Part shown: piece by piece, positions 26,517-35,967 of the stretch
Layout: each line of letters starts with the position of its first letter
Position numbering within the stretch: position 1 is the first letter of the stretch
Origin: Sphingopyxis sp. HIX
GTDB taxonomy: Bacteria > Pseudomonadota > Alphaproteobacteria > Sphingomonadales > Sphingomonadaceae
Direction: 5' to 3'
DNA length: 64,000 nucleotides
Assembly (NCBI RefSeq): GCF_001468285.1
Contig: NZ_LNSB01000012.1
Span: 39,885 to 103,884, forward strand
Made by a program: the position numbers and the translations under genes
Notes under the pieces: generated by a model
The model's input: only the letters and a program-made list of their open reading frames with translations
Told to the model about the DNA's origin: nothing
Database searches by the model: none

Positions 26517-27326
26517 TCAGCCGGCGAAAGCCGCCTTGACGCTACCGAGCCCGTTGATTCTCGCTTCGATCACATCGCCGGCCGCCGCTGCCGCCATGGG
26601 ACCGAGCGCGCCGGACAGGAGGACATCGCCCGCGACGAGCGGTCGGCCCTCTCTCGCCATTACCTGCGCAAGCCAGAGCGAGGCGCTGATCGGACTGCCG
26701 AGGCAGGCTATCCCGGCTCCGACCGAAATCGGCTCCCCGCGGCACTCCATCACCATGCCGCAGGTCCTGAGGTCCAGGCCCTCGAGCTTGCGAGGCACCG
26801 CACCGAGGACGAAGAGGCCGCTCGACGCATTGTCCGCAACGGTGTCCCAGATTCTGATGTCCCAGTTGGCGATGCGGCTATCGACGATCTCGATGGCCGG
26901 CACGACATATTCGATGGCGCGTATCAGTTCCGCAGTCGTGAGGTCCGGATAGGGGAGATCGCGCCCGATGATGATCGCGACTTCCGCCTCGACTTTTGGC
27001 TGGATGACCCGATCGAGGGCTACCGGCTCTCCTTCGGGCACATCCATGTCAGCGAAAAGCATCCCGTAGTCGGGCTGATCGACGCCAAGCTGTGCTTGAA
27101 CGGCACGGGAGGTAAGGCCGATCTTTCGGCCCACGAGCCGCCGACCCGATTCAAGCGCATTCTTGGTATTGGCCTCCTGGATCGCGTAGGCGGCCGCCAC
27201 CCCGCCATCGGAAATCCGATCGCGGAGAGGGCGCACCGGAGTCCGCGTTTCTGCCGCGACTCTGAGTTCGGCCGCGATCTGTTCGATGATCTGCTGGTCG
27301 AGTTGTTCCTGATCGGGCATGGTCAA
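26517..27326 (-). CDS. xylJ: 2-oxopent-4-enoate hydratase
   Basis: 269 residues. [76 protein letters not shown] and [12 protein letters not shown] match DmpE/MhpD closely. It hydrates 2-oxopent-4-enoate to 4-hydroxy-2-oxovalerate for the aldolase two genes downstream. The ATG at 27326 overlaps the semialdehyde dehydrogenase stop by four bases. Confidence 0.93.
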   Translation of the reverse strand: MTMPDQEQLDQQIIEQIAAELRVAAETRTPVRPLRDRISDGGVAAAYAIQEANTKNALESGRRLVGRKIGLTSRAVQAQLGVDQPDYGMLFADMDVPEGEPVALDRVIQPKVEAEVAIIIGRDLPYPDLTTAELIRAIEYVVPAIEIVDSRIANWDIRIWDTVADNASSGLFVLGAVPRKLEGLDLRTCGMVMECRGEPISVGAGIACLGSPISASLWLAQVMAREGRPLVAGDVLLSGALGPMAAAAAGDVIEARINGLGSVKAAFAG

Positions 27327-28834
27327 ACTTTCACGCAGATATTTTCGAGTTCGGTATAGAATTCGAGGCTGTGCTGCCCGCCTTCCCGGCCGATCCCGGA
27401 TTGGCCCGCTCCACCGAACGCCGTCCGCAGATCACGTAAGAACCAGCAGTTCACCCAGCAAATGCCGACCGACATGGCGGCCGCGACGCGGTGCGCGCGA
27501 GACAGGTTCTGGGTCCAGATCGTCGCACACAGGCCATAGCTGGTGTCATTTGCGAGAGCGACGGCTTCGTCTTCGCTGTCGAACGGGATCACACCGCAGC
27601 ATGGTCCGAATATTTCCTCGCGCATAACGGCCGCGTCGTGGGGCAGCCCCGTCCAAATTGTCGGCTCGATCCAGAAGCCCCCGGACGCGGCCGGATCGAC
27701 TTGCGGTATACCGCCCCCCGTGATCAACGTGGCCCCTTCCGCCAGCGCCCGCTCGTAATAGCCGAGCACCTTTTGGCGATGCTCTTCGCTGATCAAGGGA
27801 CCGACATATTGGGGATCATTGACGTCGCCCGGCCTGAGCGCCTGGGCAGCGGCGGCGAGCCTCGCTACAAACGGCTCGAATATGGAGCGCTCGACGTAGA
27901 TGCGCTCCGTCCCGAGGCAGACCTGCCCGGTGTTGAGAAACGCCGCTCGCGACACCCCTTCGACCGCCTTGTCCAGATCGGCATCGGCAAAAATCACCGC
28001 AGGATTCTTACCGCCCAGTTCGAAGCTGATATCGCGAACCCCCACGGCCGCCTGCTTCATGATCGCCTCGCCCGTACCGGTCTCCCCCGTGAAGGTGATG
28101 GCATCGACACCTGGATGGGAGGTCAGGAACTCCCCGGCCGCATCCGGGCCGAACCCGTGTACAACATTGTACACGCCCGCAGGCATACCCACCGCGTCCA
28201 TCACCTCGCCCAGCAGCGCGGCGGTCCGGGGCGTCTCCTCCGAAGGTTTGACGACCACCGTGTTACCGCAAGCAAGCGCCGGTCCTACCTTCCAGGTCAT
28301 GAGCAAAAGCGGAAAGTTCCATGGGCAAACGACGGCCACGACGCCTTTCGGCTTGCGGACGGAATAATTGAGCGCGCCCGCCCCGTCGGGGGTCGGGGTG
28401 GAGAATGCCTCGGTGGGAAGGGTCGAGACGACGTCCGCGAACATCCGGAAATTCGACGCGCCCCGCGGAATGTCGATATGCGAAGCGACGTGACGCGGCT
28501 TGCCGGTATCGGCGACCTCGGCGGCCAGAAAGTCCTCCGCCCTGCGCTCGATCTCGTCGGCGACCGCGGCAATGAGCCGGACGCGTTCAGCCGTCGTCAT
28601 CTTGCCCCAGGGACCGGTCAGTGCGCGCCGGGCTGCCCCGACAGCGCGATCGACATCCGCTCGCGTCGCCTCGTGGACGCGCCCCGTTTCGAGGCCGCTT
28701 GCAGGATCGATGTTGGCAAAGGTGGCGCCTGCGCTGCCCTCTTCGAAACGGCCATCGATATAATTTAGAATATGGCGTGCAATCTCCAATCCGCCTGCCG
28801 CGTCCGTAGCCTCGAGCCGCCTTGCCTGTTCCAT
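27323..28834 (-). CDS. xylG: 2-hydroxymuconic semialdehyde dehydrogenase
   Basis: 503 residues. [17 protein letters not shown], catalytic Glu in [16 protein letters not shown], catalytic Cys in [15 protein letters not shown] and C-terminal [19 protein letters not shown]. The last segment is a good sign of the DmpC/XylG subfamily. It oxidises the catechol ring-fission semialdehyde to 2-hydroxymuconate, entering the oxalocrotonate branch. It follows the GlcG/HbpS-like gene with no gap. Confidence 0.93.
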   Translation of the reverse strand: MEQARRLEATDAAGGLEIARHILNYIDGRFEEGSAGATFANIDPASGLETGRVHEATRADVDRAVGAARRALTGPWGKMTTAERVRLIAAVADEIERRAEDFLAAEVADTGKPRHVASHIDIPRGASNFRMFADVVSTLPTEAFSTPTPDGAGALNYSVRKPKGVVAVVCPWNFPLLLMTWKVGPALACGNTVVVKPSEETPRTAALLGEVMDAVGMPAGVYNVVHGFGPDAAGEFLTSHPGVDAITFTGETGTGEAIMKQAAVGVRDISFELGGKNPAVIFADADLDKAVEGVSRAAFLNTGQVCLGTERIYVERSIFEPFVARLAAAAQALRPGDVNDPQYVGPLISEEHRQKVLGYYERALAEGATLITGGGIPQVDPAASGGFWIEPTIWTGLPHDAAVMREEIFGPCCGVIPFDSEDEAVALANDTSYGLCATIWTQNLSRAHRVAAAMSVGICWVNCWFLRDLRTAFGGAGQSGIGREGGQHSLEFYTELENICVKV

Positions 28835-29260
28835 TTAAAACTCCCTCGCGCCGATCGCAGCAGCAGCCGCATTGGCGCAGGCGACGTCGACTTCCTCGCT
28901 GCCGCCCGAAACGCCAATTCCCCCAACACATTCTCCGTCGAAGACGACCGGGACGCCTCCCCCGAACATCACGACACGGGGCTGGTGCGCGATACCTTCG
29001 CAAAGCGCAGCCGATCCCGACACCAGATCGTAAACTTCGGCAGTAGGAACCTTGAAACTTGAAGCGGTGAACGCCTTGTCCTGCGCAATCTTCTCGGAGT
29101 GGAACGGTGCCGCGCCTCCCCGCAGGAACGCGACCAACTCACCGGAAGCCCCGACGACCGCGGCGACTACCGGCGTACCGTTCGCGGCGCCGTGTCCGAC
29201 AGCTGCCGCAACGGCCTGCACGGCAGCTTGATGCGTTATGGTTCGATAGTTCTCAACCAT
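28835..29260 (-). CDS. GlcG/HbpS family (DUF336) protein
   Basis: 141 residues with the family pattern VVAAVVGASGELVAFLRGGA, then SEKIAQDKAFTASSF and the C-terminal GGVPVVFDGECVGGIGVSGG. Family members bind haem or small ligands, and genes of this type sit within many meta-cleavage operons, where their role is not established. It lies between the catechol 2,3-dioxygenase (10 bases) and the semialdehyde dehydrogenase (0 bases), so it is part of the core operon. Protection or repair of the dioxygenase is a guess. Confidence 0.85.
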   Translation of the reverse strand: MVENYRTITHQAAVQAVAAAVGHGAANGTPVVAAVVGASGELVAFLRGGAAPFHSEKIAQDKAFTASSFKVPTAEVYDLVSGSAALCEGIAHQPRVVMFGGGVPVVFDGECVGGIGVSGGSEEVDVACANAAAAAIGAREF

Positions 29261-29270
29261 GGCGGCGGTG

Positions 29271-30194
29271 TCATGTATTGACCGTCATGAACCGGTCGTT
29301 CAGCGCCTTCTCATAGTAGAAGATCGCCTTGCCGGCCTGATCGACTCCCCATGTCCTTCGCGGATTGTCCGGATAATAATCGTAGCCGCCGGAGAAGGTT
29401 TCGTTCCGGTTGCCGGACGGATCGAAGAAGTAGATGGTCTGGCCGCGCGTGATCCCGTGTCGAGTCGGACCGATGTCGAGAGAGATGTCATACCGGCTGA
29501 TGATATCCGCCGCATTGCCGACATCGTTCCACGATTCCAGACGGAACGAGGTGTGGTGAATTTTCGCGTCCTCGGGACCGGCAAGAAAGGCGATATCATG
29601 CGCCTTGTTGCTACAGCTCAGGAATATGCCAAGGCGCGCGCCGCTCTCCTCGTCAACCAGTTCCTCGGTGACGGAGAAATCCAGAGCATCCACGAAGATG
29701 CGCGCCGAACCGGCAACATCGATGCCATTGAGCGCGGAGTGATCATAACGCATCGCCCGCATGCCCCGCGGTTCGCTGCGCCAGACGTCCGGATTTTTCA
29801 CCGGCGGACCATCCGCCGAAAGCTCCATTTCGGCATAGAGGTCGAAAATGTGACCCGTCGGAACTGCAAACCGCAGCTTGCGACCGACGCCCGGGTCCTC
29901 ACCCGCCCCGATCCAGTCGGTAGCGACGCCGCCAGCTGCGAGGCGCTCCGCGAAATGATCCAGATCCTTCTCGCTGCACACCTTGAAGCCTATCCTGTCG
30001 AGGCCGGGCATGTCGGCTTCGCGCAAGATGATGCTGTGGCGATCAAATTCGTCGAAGCCGCGAAAGAACGCGCGGTCGCCTGACCGCCCGACCAACTCCA
30101 ACCCGATGCGATCGCGATAATGGAGGGTCGCCTCGTCGAGATCGAGGACGCGCATCTGGACATAGCCCGGACGCATGACGCCTGTAACTGCCAT
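29271..30194 (-). CDS. xylE: Catechol 2,3-dioxygenase
   Basis: 307 residues, two vicinal-oxygen-chelate repeats. The iron ligands fall at H152 (RYDHSAL), H213/H214 (KIHHTSFRLES) and E265 (NETFSGGYDYYPD), almost the same numbering as XylE of Pseudomonas (153, 214, 265). It opens catechol to 2-hydroxymuconic semialdehyde. It is the second gene of the meta operon, between the hydrolase and the GlcG-like protein. Catechol could come from the BenAB/BenD-like genes or from a salicylate hydroxylase. Confidence 0.94.
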   Translation of the reverse strand: MAVTGVMRPGYVQMRVLDLDEATLHYRDRIGLELVGRSGDRAFFRGFDEFDRHSIILREADMPGLDRIGFKVCSEKDLDHFAERLAAGGVATDWIGAGEDPGVGRKLRFAVPTGHIFDLYAEMELSADGPPVKNPDVWRSEPRGMRAMRYDHSALNGIDVAGSARIFVDALDFSVTEELVDEESGARLGIFLSCSNKAHDIAFLAGPEDAKIHHTSFRLESWNDVGNAADIISRYDISLDIGPTRHGITRGQTIYFFDPSGNRNETFSGGYDYYPDNPRRTWGVDQAGKAIFYYEKALNDRFMTVNT

Positions 30195-30213
30195 TATGAC
30201 TCTCCCAGAGTTT

Positions 30214-31062
30214 TTACCATTTCAGCCCATGTTTGAAGAACTCGGACACTGCCCGATTGAAGCTGGCCATGCGCTCGATCTGAACCCAATGGCCGCATTC
30301 GCCGAAGAAGCGGACGTCCGAATGTTCGATGAGGTTGCCGAGGCGCAGGGAAACTTCCTGCGGGATCACCTGGTCTGCCTTGCCGTGAAGAATGAGGACC
30401 TCGTGCGGCAACGCCGCGATATCTTCCTCGCGGCTCGCCAGCATATTGATCCCCGCCTGCCGATCCGGCCCCCCGAACGTGGCGCGATATGGCTCGTGTG
30501 CGCCGGGCCGAATGCTGGCCTGATATCTGGAATCGATCAGGTCGTCGGTCAGGCGGCTTTGATCCCAAGCGAGCATCTTGAGCGATGCGTGCATCGCCTC
30601 GCGCGAAGGCTCGTAACCCCAGACGAAGTCGAGAGCCGGCGTCAGCGGGAACTCGAGCCCGGCGGCGCCCATAAGAACCGCCCGATGCACCCGGTCGGGA
30701 TGTGCGATCATGAAGGCGAGCGTGACGCCGCCGCCGAAAGAATTGCCGACCATCGAGACCCGTTCGAGACCGAGCTCATCCAGCAGGCGCACCAACTGGT
30801 CCGTCCACACCCGCTTGTCGGTGATCGCGCCAATGGAATCGCTGTAACCGAAGCCCAGCATGTCGGGCGCGATGACCCGGAACTCTTCGGCGAACACCGG
30901 CATATTGAGCCGCCAGTTTGCCCACGACGTCACGCCGGGCCCCGACCCGTGAACGAGCAAGATGGGATCGCCCGACCCGATATCGTGATAATTTGTGGTC
31001 ACTCCGTCGAACGTCGTCGACTTGCCGATTTCCGGGCGATCCTGGATCGTTTCGGAGGTCAT
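30214..31062 (-). CDS. xylF: 2-hydroxymuconic semialdehyde hydrolase
   Basis: 282 residues, alpha/beta-hydrolase. Oxyanion HGSGPGVTSWANWRLN, nucleophile in GNSFGGGVTLAF near residue 107, Asp in HGKADQVIPQE and His in CGHWVQIERM are all present. The sequence is closest to DmpD/XylF. It cleaves ring-fission products, particularly ketones from methylcatechols, to 2-oxopentenoate. First gene of the operon; the region upstream (31063-31221) carries the candidate operator at 31168-31195. Confidence 0.92.
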   Translation of the reverse strand: MTSETIQDRPEIGKSTTFDGVTTNYHDIGSGDPILLVHGSGPGVTSWANWRLNMPVFAEEFRVIAPDMLGFGYSDSIGAITDKRVWTDQLVRLLDELGLERVSMVGNSFGGGVTLAFMIAHPDRVHRAVLMGAAGLEFPLTPALDFVWGYEPSREAMHASLKMLAWDQSRLTDDLIDSRYQASIRPGAHEPYRATFGGPDRQAGINMLASREEDIAALPHEVLILHGKADQVIPQEVSLRLGNLIEHSDVRFFGECGHWVQIERMASFNRAVSEFFKHGLKW

Positions 31063-31167
31063 GCCTCAACCTCCATCGCATGGAAACACGTGCAAATGGC
31101 ATTGGTCGCTTCGAGCATCCTCACCCTCCGTTCCGTCCGTTGAATATCGGCCGTCTGTAATGAAATT

Positions 31168-31195
31168 GTTGCACCATGAGAAACGCGTTTGCAAC
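31168..31195. promoter_or_regulatory. GTTGCACCAT and GTTTGCAAC elements upstream of the meta operon
   Basis: GTTGCAC at 31168-31174 followed by CAT, and GTTTGCAAC at 31187-31195, spaced 19 bases centre to centre (about two helical turns). Located 105-135 bases upstream of the first meta-operon gene and downstream of the GST gene. GTTGCACCAT also occurs at 34965-34974. Confidence 0.55.
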
Positions 31196-31221
31196 AGGTA
31201 AATGGGAACATGCCGCCGAAT

Positions 31222-31827
31222 TCACAGAAGTCCCTCGGCCCGAAGAGCTTCGCTCACGCCATTTTCGGCGGCAATGCGCTCCCGGAAGCGACTGAGCGAA
31301 GGGAAAGCGGCCAGTTCGATGCCGCAGAGCGGGGCCCATCCCAAGATGCAAAAGAGATAGGCGTCGGCCACTGTGAAGGCCTGTCCGAAGCAATAGCTTC
31401 TCTCGTGGAGACAGGCCTCCAGCGCTTCGAGATGGCGCAGCACTTCGGCTCGTGCCGCGGCCTTGGCAGCTTGCGGAGCCCCCTTTGAAAAAAGGGGCAC
31501 GAAGCTCTTGTGAATCTCCGAAGAGATGAAACCGAGTAGGTCCGTGAACAAATATCTTTCGAAGGATCCTGCGGGCGGCGCAAGTCCTGACCCGGGCGCG
31601 AGATCGGCGACATAAAGCAGGATAGCCAGAGTCTCGGTGAGAACCTCTCCCGAGGCGAGGCGGAGCGCGGGTATTTTTCCGGACCGCTTGATATCGCGGA
31701 AATCCAGCCCGTCTTCCGTGAGGCGCGTGGCCATATCGACTCTCGTCAGGGAGAAGGCCTCGCCGGTGCGCGCGAGCGCGATGTGAGGGGCCAAGGAACA
31801 GAGCCCGGGCGCGTAGAATAGCTGCAT
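31222..31827 (-). CDS. Glutathione S-transferase family protein
   Basis: 201 residues. Thioredoxin-like N-terminus MQLFYAPGLCSLAPHIALAR with the substrate-binding SGEVLTETLAILLYVADL, then the helical C-terminal domain (FTVADAYLFCILGWAP). The CSLAPHIAL segment places it near the beta-class and BphK/PhnC-like GSTs that are common in sphingomonad aromatic clusters. There they have been linked to dehalogenation, detoxification or isomerisation of ring-cleavage products. It follows the PdxA homologue by 56 bases and is the last gene of its operon. Confidence 0.88.
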   Translation of the reverse strand: MQLFYAPGLCSLAPHIALARTGEAFSLTRVDMATRLTEDGLDFRDIKRSGKIPALRLASGEVLTETLAILLYVADLAPGSGLAPPAGSFERYLFTDLLGFISSEIHKSFVPLFSKGAPQAAKAAARAEVLRHLEALEACLHERSYCFGQAFTVADAYLFCILGWAPLCGIELAAFPSLSRFRERIAAENGVSEALRAEGLL

Positions 31828-31883
31828 TCGTAACTCCGCGACTTCGAGGGCGGATCAAGTCCGGTGGCGGCCAGCCAGCCGGG

Positions 31884-32906
31884 TCAGTTGTCGATTCCGG
31901 AGAAGCCTTTCCCCGCTGCCAGGACACCGCAGGTCCGCATTGCGCTCAGCATCATCGCGGGATCTGCCTTCCCGGTTCCCACGATGTCGTAGGCCGTACC
32001 GTGCGCGACCGACATGTGGAGATAGGGTGGCCCCATCATGATGACGCAATTCCCGGAAAAGCCCCACGTCTTCACGGCAATATGGCCCTGGTCGTGAAAC
32101 ATCGCGAGCACCAGATCGTAACGACCCTCTATGCACTGGCGAAACACTGTATCCGGAGCCGACGGCCCTTCGACGTTGATCCCGCGCTGCCGCGCGCGCG
32201 CAACGCCCGGGGCGATGGCACGCACCTCCTCCTCGCCGGTCGCGTGCGGATTGAGCCCTGCCACGACGATGCGAGGATCGCTGACACCCCAGCTTCGCAT
32301 TGCCGCGTCGATTTGCTGCAGGGCTCCATCGATAAGGTCGGGTGTGATGAGATCGCAGACTGTGCGGATCGACATATGGTCCGTCAGGTGGGCAACGCGC
32401 AACGGCCCGGTGAGCAAAAGCAGGTAGCTTTCGCCCGGGGTCGGGCTGATGACCATATCGAGCTTGCCGGCCAGCTTGAGCGAGCCGGTGCTGATCGGCC
32501 CCATTACCGTCCCGGCAAAATGTCCGTCGCGGGCCAGCGCGTCGAGCTCGGCGAGCCACTGAGCGGTTGCCAGGCCAGACGCGAGGGTATCTTCGGCAAA
32601 AGGGAGATCGGCCGCATCAAGTGCACCGGTGTCGAGGACGTCGATGATCGCGGGATCGTCGCTCGGCGCGTCGAACGAGCGCAAGACCCGGACGCGCGCC
32701 GCGACGCCCGTCGCTTCCAGCGCGCGTTCGATGGACGCCGCCGAGCCGACCAGCATGGGTATCGAAACCTCGTGCACCCGCCCCGTCGCCCACGCACGCA
32801 CGACCACCTCGGGACCGATACCGGCGGGTTCGCCGACCATCGTCCCGATACAGGGCCTGCCACCTGTCCCGGACGTCACCGCCGCTGCCTCAGATGCTGT
32901 AGACAT
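31884..32906 (-). CDS. PdxA family dehydrogenase, probably acting on an aromatic dihydrodiol (TphB-like role)
   Basis: 340 residues. PdxA zinc ligands H177 (LTDHMSI), H221 (GLNPHATGEEE) and H271 (MFHDQGHIAVK) and the loop GEPAGIGPEVV are present. PdxA itself works in vitamin B6 synthesis, but TphB and IphB, of the same family, oxidise and decarboxylate cis-dihydrodiols of terephthalate and isophthalate. The gene overlaps an oxygenase beta subunit by 17 bases, so the catabolic role is much more likely here. A paralogue occupies the same position in the module at 45037-46044. Confidence 0.85.
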   Translation of the reverse strand: MSTASEAAAVTSGTGGRPCIGTMVGEPAGIGPEVVVRAWATGRVHEVSIPMLVGSAASIERALEATGVAARVRVLRSFDAPSDDPAIIDVLDTGALDAADLPFAEDTLASGLATAQWLAELDALARDGHFAGTVMGPISTGSLKLAGKLDMVISPTPGESYLLLLTGPLRVAHLTDHMSIRTVCDLITPDLIDGALQQIDAAMRSWGVSDPRIVVAGLNPHATGEEEVRAIAPGVARARQRGINVEGPSAPDTVFRQCIEGRYDLVLAMFHDQGHIAVKTWGFSGNCVIMMGPPYLHMSVAHGTAYDIVGTGKADPAMMLSAMRTCGVLAAGKGFSGIDN

Positions 32907-33384
32907 CGAGCATCGTCTGCGCCATGTCGTTGACTACAATGGTATATTTGCGCCGAATGACAAATGTGTCGCCTTGGGGTTCAAGGTCGTAAACGGCCGA
33001 GCCGCAATATACCGTCGGCCGATCCTCCAGCACCGACGTTGCCGACCAGTTGGTCCTCGCCTGAATGGCATCGTCGATTTGCTCGACAGAAAGCAGGCTG
33101 AACAGGTGAGATGTTCGCGGTGCCGGCGAGCTCGCTGACGATCGTCCCGTCCTGATCCTGTAGACGCGGTCCTCGAGGCCCGCGCGAGTTGGGTAGTAAA
33201 TCAGCGAGATCTCGCGTTCGGGGTCTTCGGTCAGTCGGCCGCTGTCGTCCCAGGCCGGAACCCAATATTCGGCCTCGGGGTGATAGAGGTCCAGCCAGCT
33301 GTCCCAATCCTTGGCGTCCAAAGCTGCAGCTTCGCGGCCAAGGAAGCGCTGGATCGCCACCCATTGTGCAACCTCGCTGCTCAT
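32890..33384 (-). CDS. benB: Ring-hydroxylating dioxygenase beta subunit (BenB/XylY-like)
   Basis: 164 residues from the ATG at 33384 (ATGA overlap with alpha). EVAQWVAIQRFLGREAAALD, then LYHPEAEYWVPAWDDSGRLT and EISLIYYPTRAGLEDRVYRI resemble BenB and XylY, the small subunits of benzoate and toluate dioxygenase. The partner alpha subunit is BenA-like. No BenC-type reductase is encoded here, so electrons must come from elsewhere, probably the ferredoxin at 35968 and reductase at 20477. Confidence 0.87.
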   Translation of the reverse strand: MSSEVAQWVAIQRFLGREAAALDAKDWDSWLDLYHPEAEYWVPAWDDSGRLTEDPEREISLIYYPTRAGLEDRVYRIRTGRSSASSPAPRTSHLFSLLSVEQIDDAIQARTNWSATSVLEDRPTVYCGSAVYDLEPQGDTFVIRRKYTIVVNDMAQTMLDVYSI

Positions 33385-34793
33385 TTTGCCATCTCCGGAA
33401 CCGTGGTCGCGCGCTCCGTCTCCTCGCGCTCGATCGCGGTATGCATCCGCGAGACCCACTCGTCGTGGATAGCCACATAGAGACCCTCATCCGCCACGGC
33501 GGTGCCGCTCATGATGGCATCGACACCGAGCGCGTCGCCGTGACTGCTGACTCCGCGCACCCACCTCGTCGCGCCGCGCGACATATCGTTCGCCCGCCCT
33601 GCGCCGCCGCCGAATCCGACTTGGCAATTGTTGAACTCGGTGAGATCGTCGGGCGTTGCCATTCCGCTGGCGTTGAAAAAATCCTCATATTGGCGAATGC
33701 GCAAGGCACGGGCGCGGTCGCTTTCACCGACCGGAGCGATGCAATAGGTCGTCACCTCGGTCTCATCGACCGAGATCGGCCGAATGATGCGAATCTGCGT
33801 GCTGGTCTGATCCATCAGGAACACATTGGGGAACAGCTCAAGATTTCGGATTCTGCCGTTCATCCATGTGGCGCGCTCCTCGCCCCGCTCGCGCTGCAGC
33901 CACTCCAGTATTTCGAAATTGGGACGATCCTGGAAATTCGCATAGTCATTCCAGAGCACGCAGTGCCCGTTGTCGAACGAAAATGACCCCCCCTCGAGCT
34001 GGTTCCAGCGACCGAAATCAAAGGCCCTTGTCTCGTTCTTCGAGGTTCCGTCGACGCGGCGGGCTACTGTCATGAAGTAGTTCGCGTGCACCGTCCCGAT
34101 ATGGTAGCCGTCAAGACCGTTTTCGACCTGCAGCTTCCAGTTGCCGCGGTAGCGGTAGCGCGTTGCGCCGGGCAGAACCTCGAGATTCCCCTCAATGGAC
34201 TGGTCGACCATCAGATCGATGAAGGTCTTCGCCCCGGCAAGATAGTCTTCGAGCGATACCACGTCCGGGTCGAGACTCGCAAAGACGAAACCCCGGTAGG
34301 TTTCAAGCCGCGCGACATGTTCGAGACCATAATCTTCGCGCTTGAATCCGGGCGCGTAGCCTCCTCCGGCCTCGTCGGTGACGTCGAGCAGCCGACCGGC
34401 CGGGTCGTAGGTCCAACCGTGGAAGGGGCAGGTAAAGTTACGGCGACTGCCGCTCTTCTCCCGGCAGACACGTGCGCCGCGATGCGCGCAGGCGTTGATC
34501 ATGCAGTGCAGGTTGCCCGACCTGTCGCGGGAAAGGATCACGGGCTGCCGGCCGATGAAGGTTGTCAGGAAGTCGTTCGGCTTGGCCACCTGGCTCTCGT
34601 GCGCGAGGAAAACCCAGTTTCGCTCGAAAATATACTTCATCTCGAGCGCGAAGACCTCGGCATCCGTAAAGGCGGCCCGATCGATTTGAAACCGGCCGCT
34701 CGCCTCGTCCTTGACGAGCCATGCATCAATACGCGCGCGCAGTGACTCAAGGTCGGTTGTTCCGGCCGAAGCCTCTCTCCCAGGTTGCGACAT
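33381..34793 (-). CDS. benA: Benzoate/toluate 1,2-dioxygenase-like alpha subunit
   Basis: About 470 residues; the ATG at 34793 is preceded by GGAGAGAGGG, and an ATG at 34805 is the alternative. Rieske ligands are near C106, H108, C126 and H129 (numbered from 34805). The mononuclear site is in ENGLDGYHIGTVH (H235 and H240). The C-terminal ESDRARALRIRQYEDFFNAS, then GMATPDDLTEF, is almost that of BenA and XylX. It would dihydroxylate benzoate-type acids, and the BenD-like enzyme at 19676 could complete the route to catechol. Operon order: alpha, beta, PdxA homologue, GST. Confidence 0.88.
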   Translation of the reverse strand: MSQPGREASAGTTDLESLRARIDAWLVKDEASGRFQIDRAAFTDAEVFALEMKYIFERNWVFLAHESQVAKPNDFLTTFIGRQPVILSRDRSGNLHCMINACAHRGARVCREKSGSRRNFTCPFHGWTYDPAGRLLDVTDEAGGGYAPGFKREDYGLEHVARLETYRGFVFASLDPDVVSLEDYLAGAKTFIDLMVDQSIEGNLEVLPGATRYRYRGNWKLQVENGLDGYHIGTVHANYFMTVARRVDGTSKNETRAFDFGRWNQLEGGSFSFDNGHCVLWNDYANFQDRPNFEILEWLQRERGEERATWMNGRIRNLELFPNVFLMDQTSTQIRIIRPISVDETEVTTYCIAPVGESDRARALRIRQYEDFFNASGMATPDDLTEFNNCQVGFGGGAGRANDMSRGATRWVRGVSSHGDALGVDAIMSGTAVADEGLYVAIHDEWVSRMHTAIEREETERATTVPEMAK

Positions 34794-34913
34794 CCCTCTC
34801 TCCATGTTCGCCGGCCGTTCGTCGGCGGGCCCGTTACGCTTCGGGAAGATCGGAAAGGCGCGAACGCTGCGCTCAAGCCGATTTCGCCCTAACGATCACC
34901 ATAGCAGCTATGC

Positions 34914-34971
34914 CATAATGTGCAATGGGTTGCACTCAGAACAAAGTTGCACTATCGGAACCACGTTGCAC
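34914..34971. promoter_or_regulatory. Array of GTTGCAC elements between divergent benA-like and bphC-like genes
   Basis: Three direct GTTGCAC copies at 34929-34935, 34946-34952 and 34965-34971, 17 and 19 bases apart, plus an inverted GTGCAAT at 34920-34926. Together the left part forms TGCAA-TGGG-TTGCA. CATAATGTGCAA at 34914-34925 recurs inverted at 57136-57147. This is the densest group of the recurring element, in the divergent region serving the two largest oxygenase units. Confidence 0.6.
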
Positions 34972-35035
34972 CATAAGAGATGCATCGGGGCGAATCGCCC
35001 CTCAAATGAGAAAAAATGCTGTGGGAGTGCGGAAA

Positions 35036-35935
35036 ATGACGGGCGTGACCGAGCTTGGCTATCTGGGACTGTCGGTATCCGACCTTGACGCCTGGAAGCG
35101 ATTCGCCAGCGGCATCGCGGGCATGGAATATGTCGACGAGGGCGAGGACGGTCGCGCCTATTTGAGAATGGACAAATGGCATCATCGAATCGCCCTGCAC
35201 CGGGACGGCGGCGACGACCTCGCCTATCTGGGGTGGCGGGTGGCCGGACCGCGCGAGTTCGACGACCTTGTCGAAAAGCTGGTCTCGCAGAATATCGAGG
35301 TTGATGTATCGACCGAAGCCGAGGCCCTCGATCGCCATGTTCTCGGGCTTGCCAAGCTGAAGGACCCAGGCGGCAATCCGACCGAGATTTTCTACGGTCC
35401 GCAAGTCGACAATCATCGTCCTTTCCACCCGGGCCGCCCGATGTTCGGAAAGTTCGTCACCGGGCCGGAAGGCGTAGGTCACTGCATTCTACGACAGGAT
35501 GACGTTCCCGCTGCGGTCCGCTTCTACGAATTGCTCGGCTTGAGGGGGTCGGTCGAGTATCGACTCACCCTTCCGAACGGCATGGTTGCCACACCTTATT
35601 TCATGCATTGCAACGACCGGCAACATTCGGTCGCCTTCGGGCTCGGACCGATGGAGAAGCGCATCAACCACCTGATGCTCGAATATACCGAGCTCGACGA
35701 CCTCGGCCTTGCTCACGACATGGTGCGCGAGCAGAAAATCGACGTGGCTCTCCAACTCGGCAAGCATGCCAACGACGAAGCGCTTACCTTTTATTGTGCC
35801 AACCCGTCGGGATGGCTGTGGGAATTCGGCTGGGGAGCAAAGAAGGCCGGACCCCAACAGGAACATTATCTGCGCGACCTCTTCGGCCACGGCAACGAGG
35901 CCGAGGGTTACGGCATGGATATCCCGCTCGGCTGA
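35036..35935 (+). CDS. bphC: BphC-like extradiol dioxygenase (2,3-dihydroxybiphenyl/1,2-dihydroxynaphthalene type)
   Basis: 299 residues from the ATG at 35036. That start reproduces the family N-terminus TGVTELGYLGLSVSDLDAW, so the longer frame to 34925 is not needed. Two VOC domains; iron ligands H149 (GVGHCIL), H212 (INHLMLEY) and E263 (WLWEFGWG), close to 146, 210 and 260 of BphC. It cleaves a bicyclic catechol such as dihydroxynaphthalene or dihydroxybiphenyl, and the isomerase gene in the same operon fits dihydroxynaphthalene. First gene of the plus-strand operon. Confidence 0.92.
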   Translation: MTGVTELGYLGLSVSDLDAWKRFASGIAGMEYVDEGEDGRAYLRMDKWHHRIALHRDGGDDLAYLGWRVAGPREFDDLVEKLVSQNIEVDVSTEAEALDRHVLGLAKLKDPGGNPTEIFYGPQVDNHRPFHPGRPMFGKFVTGPEGVGHCILRQDDVPAAVRFYELLGLRGSVEYRLTLPNGMVATPYFMHCNDRQHSVAFGLGPMEKRINHLMLEYTELDDLGLAHDMVREQKIDVALQLGKHANDEALTFYCANPSGWLWEFGWGAKKAGPQQEHYLRDLFGHGNEAEGYGMDIPLG

Positions 35936-35967
35936 TTTGGCGCCGATCAATCAAGGGCATCTAACAA

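Noticed and set aside
31884..32906. Annotation as vitamin B6 4-hydroxythreonine-4-phosphate dehydrogenase
   Set aside because: The family is right, but two copies within oxygenase operons and overlap with beta subunits favour a catabolic dehydrogenase.
33359..33369. CATTGTGCAAC match to the recurring element
   Set aside because: It lies inside the beta-subunit coding region (codons of EVAQW), so selection on protein sequence explains it. It was not counted as an operator.
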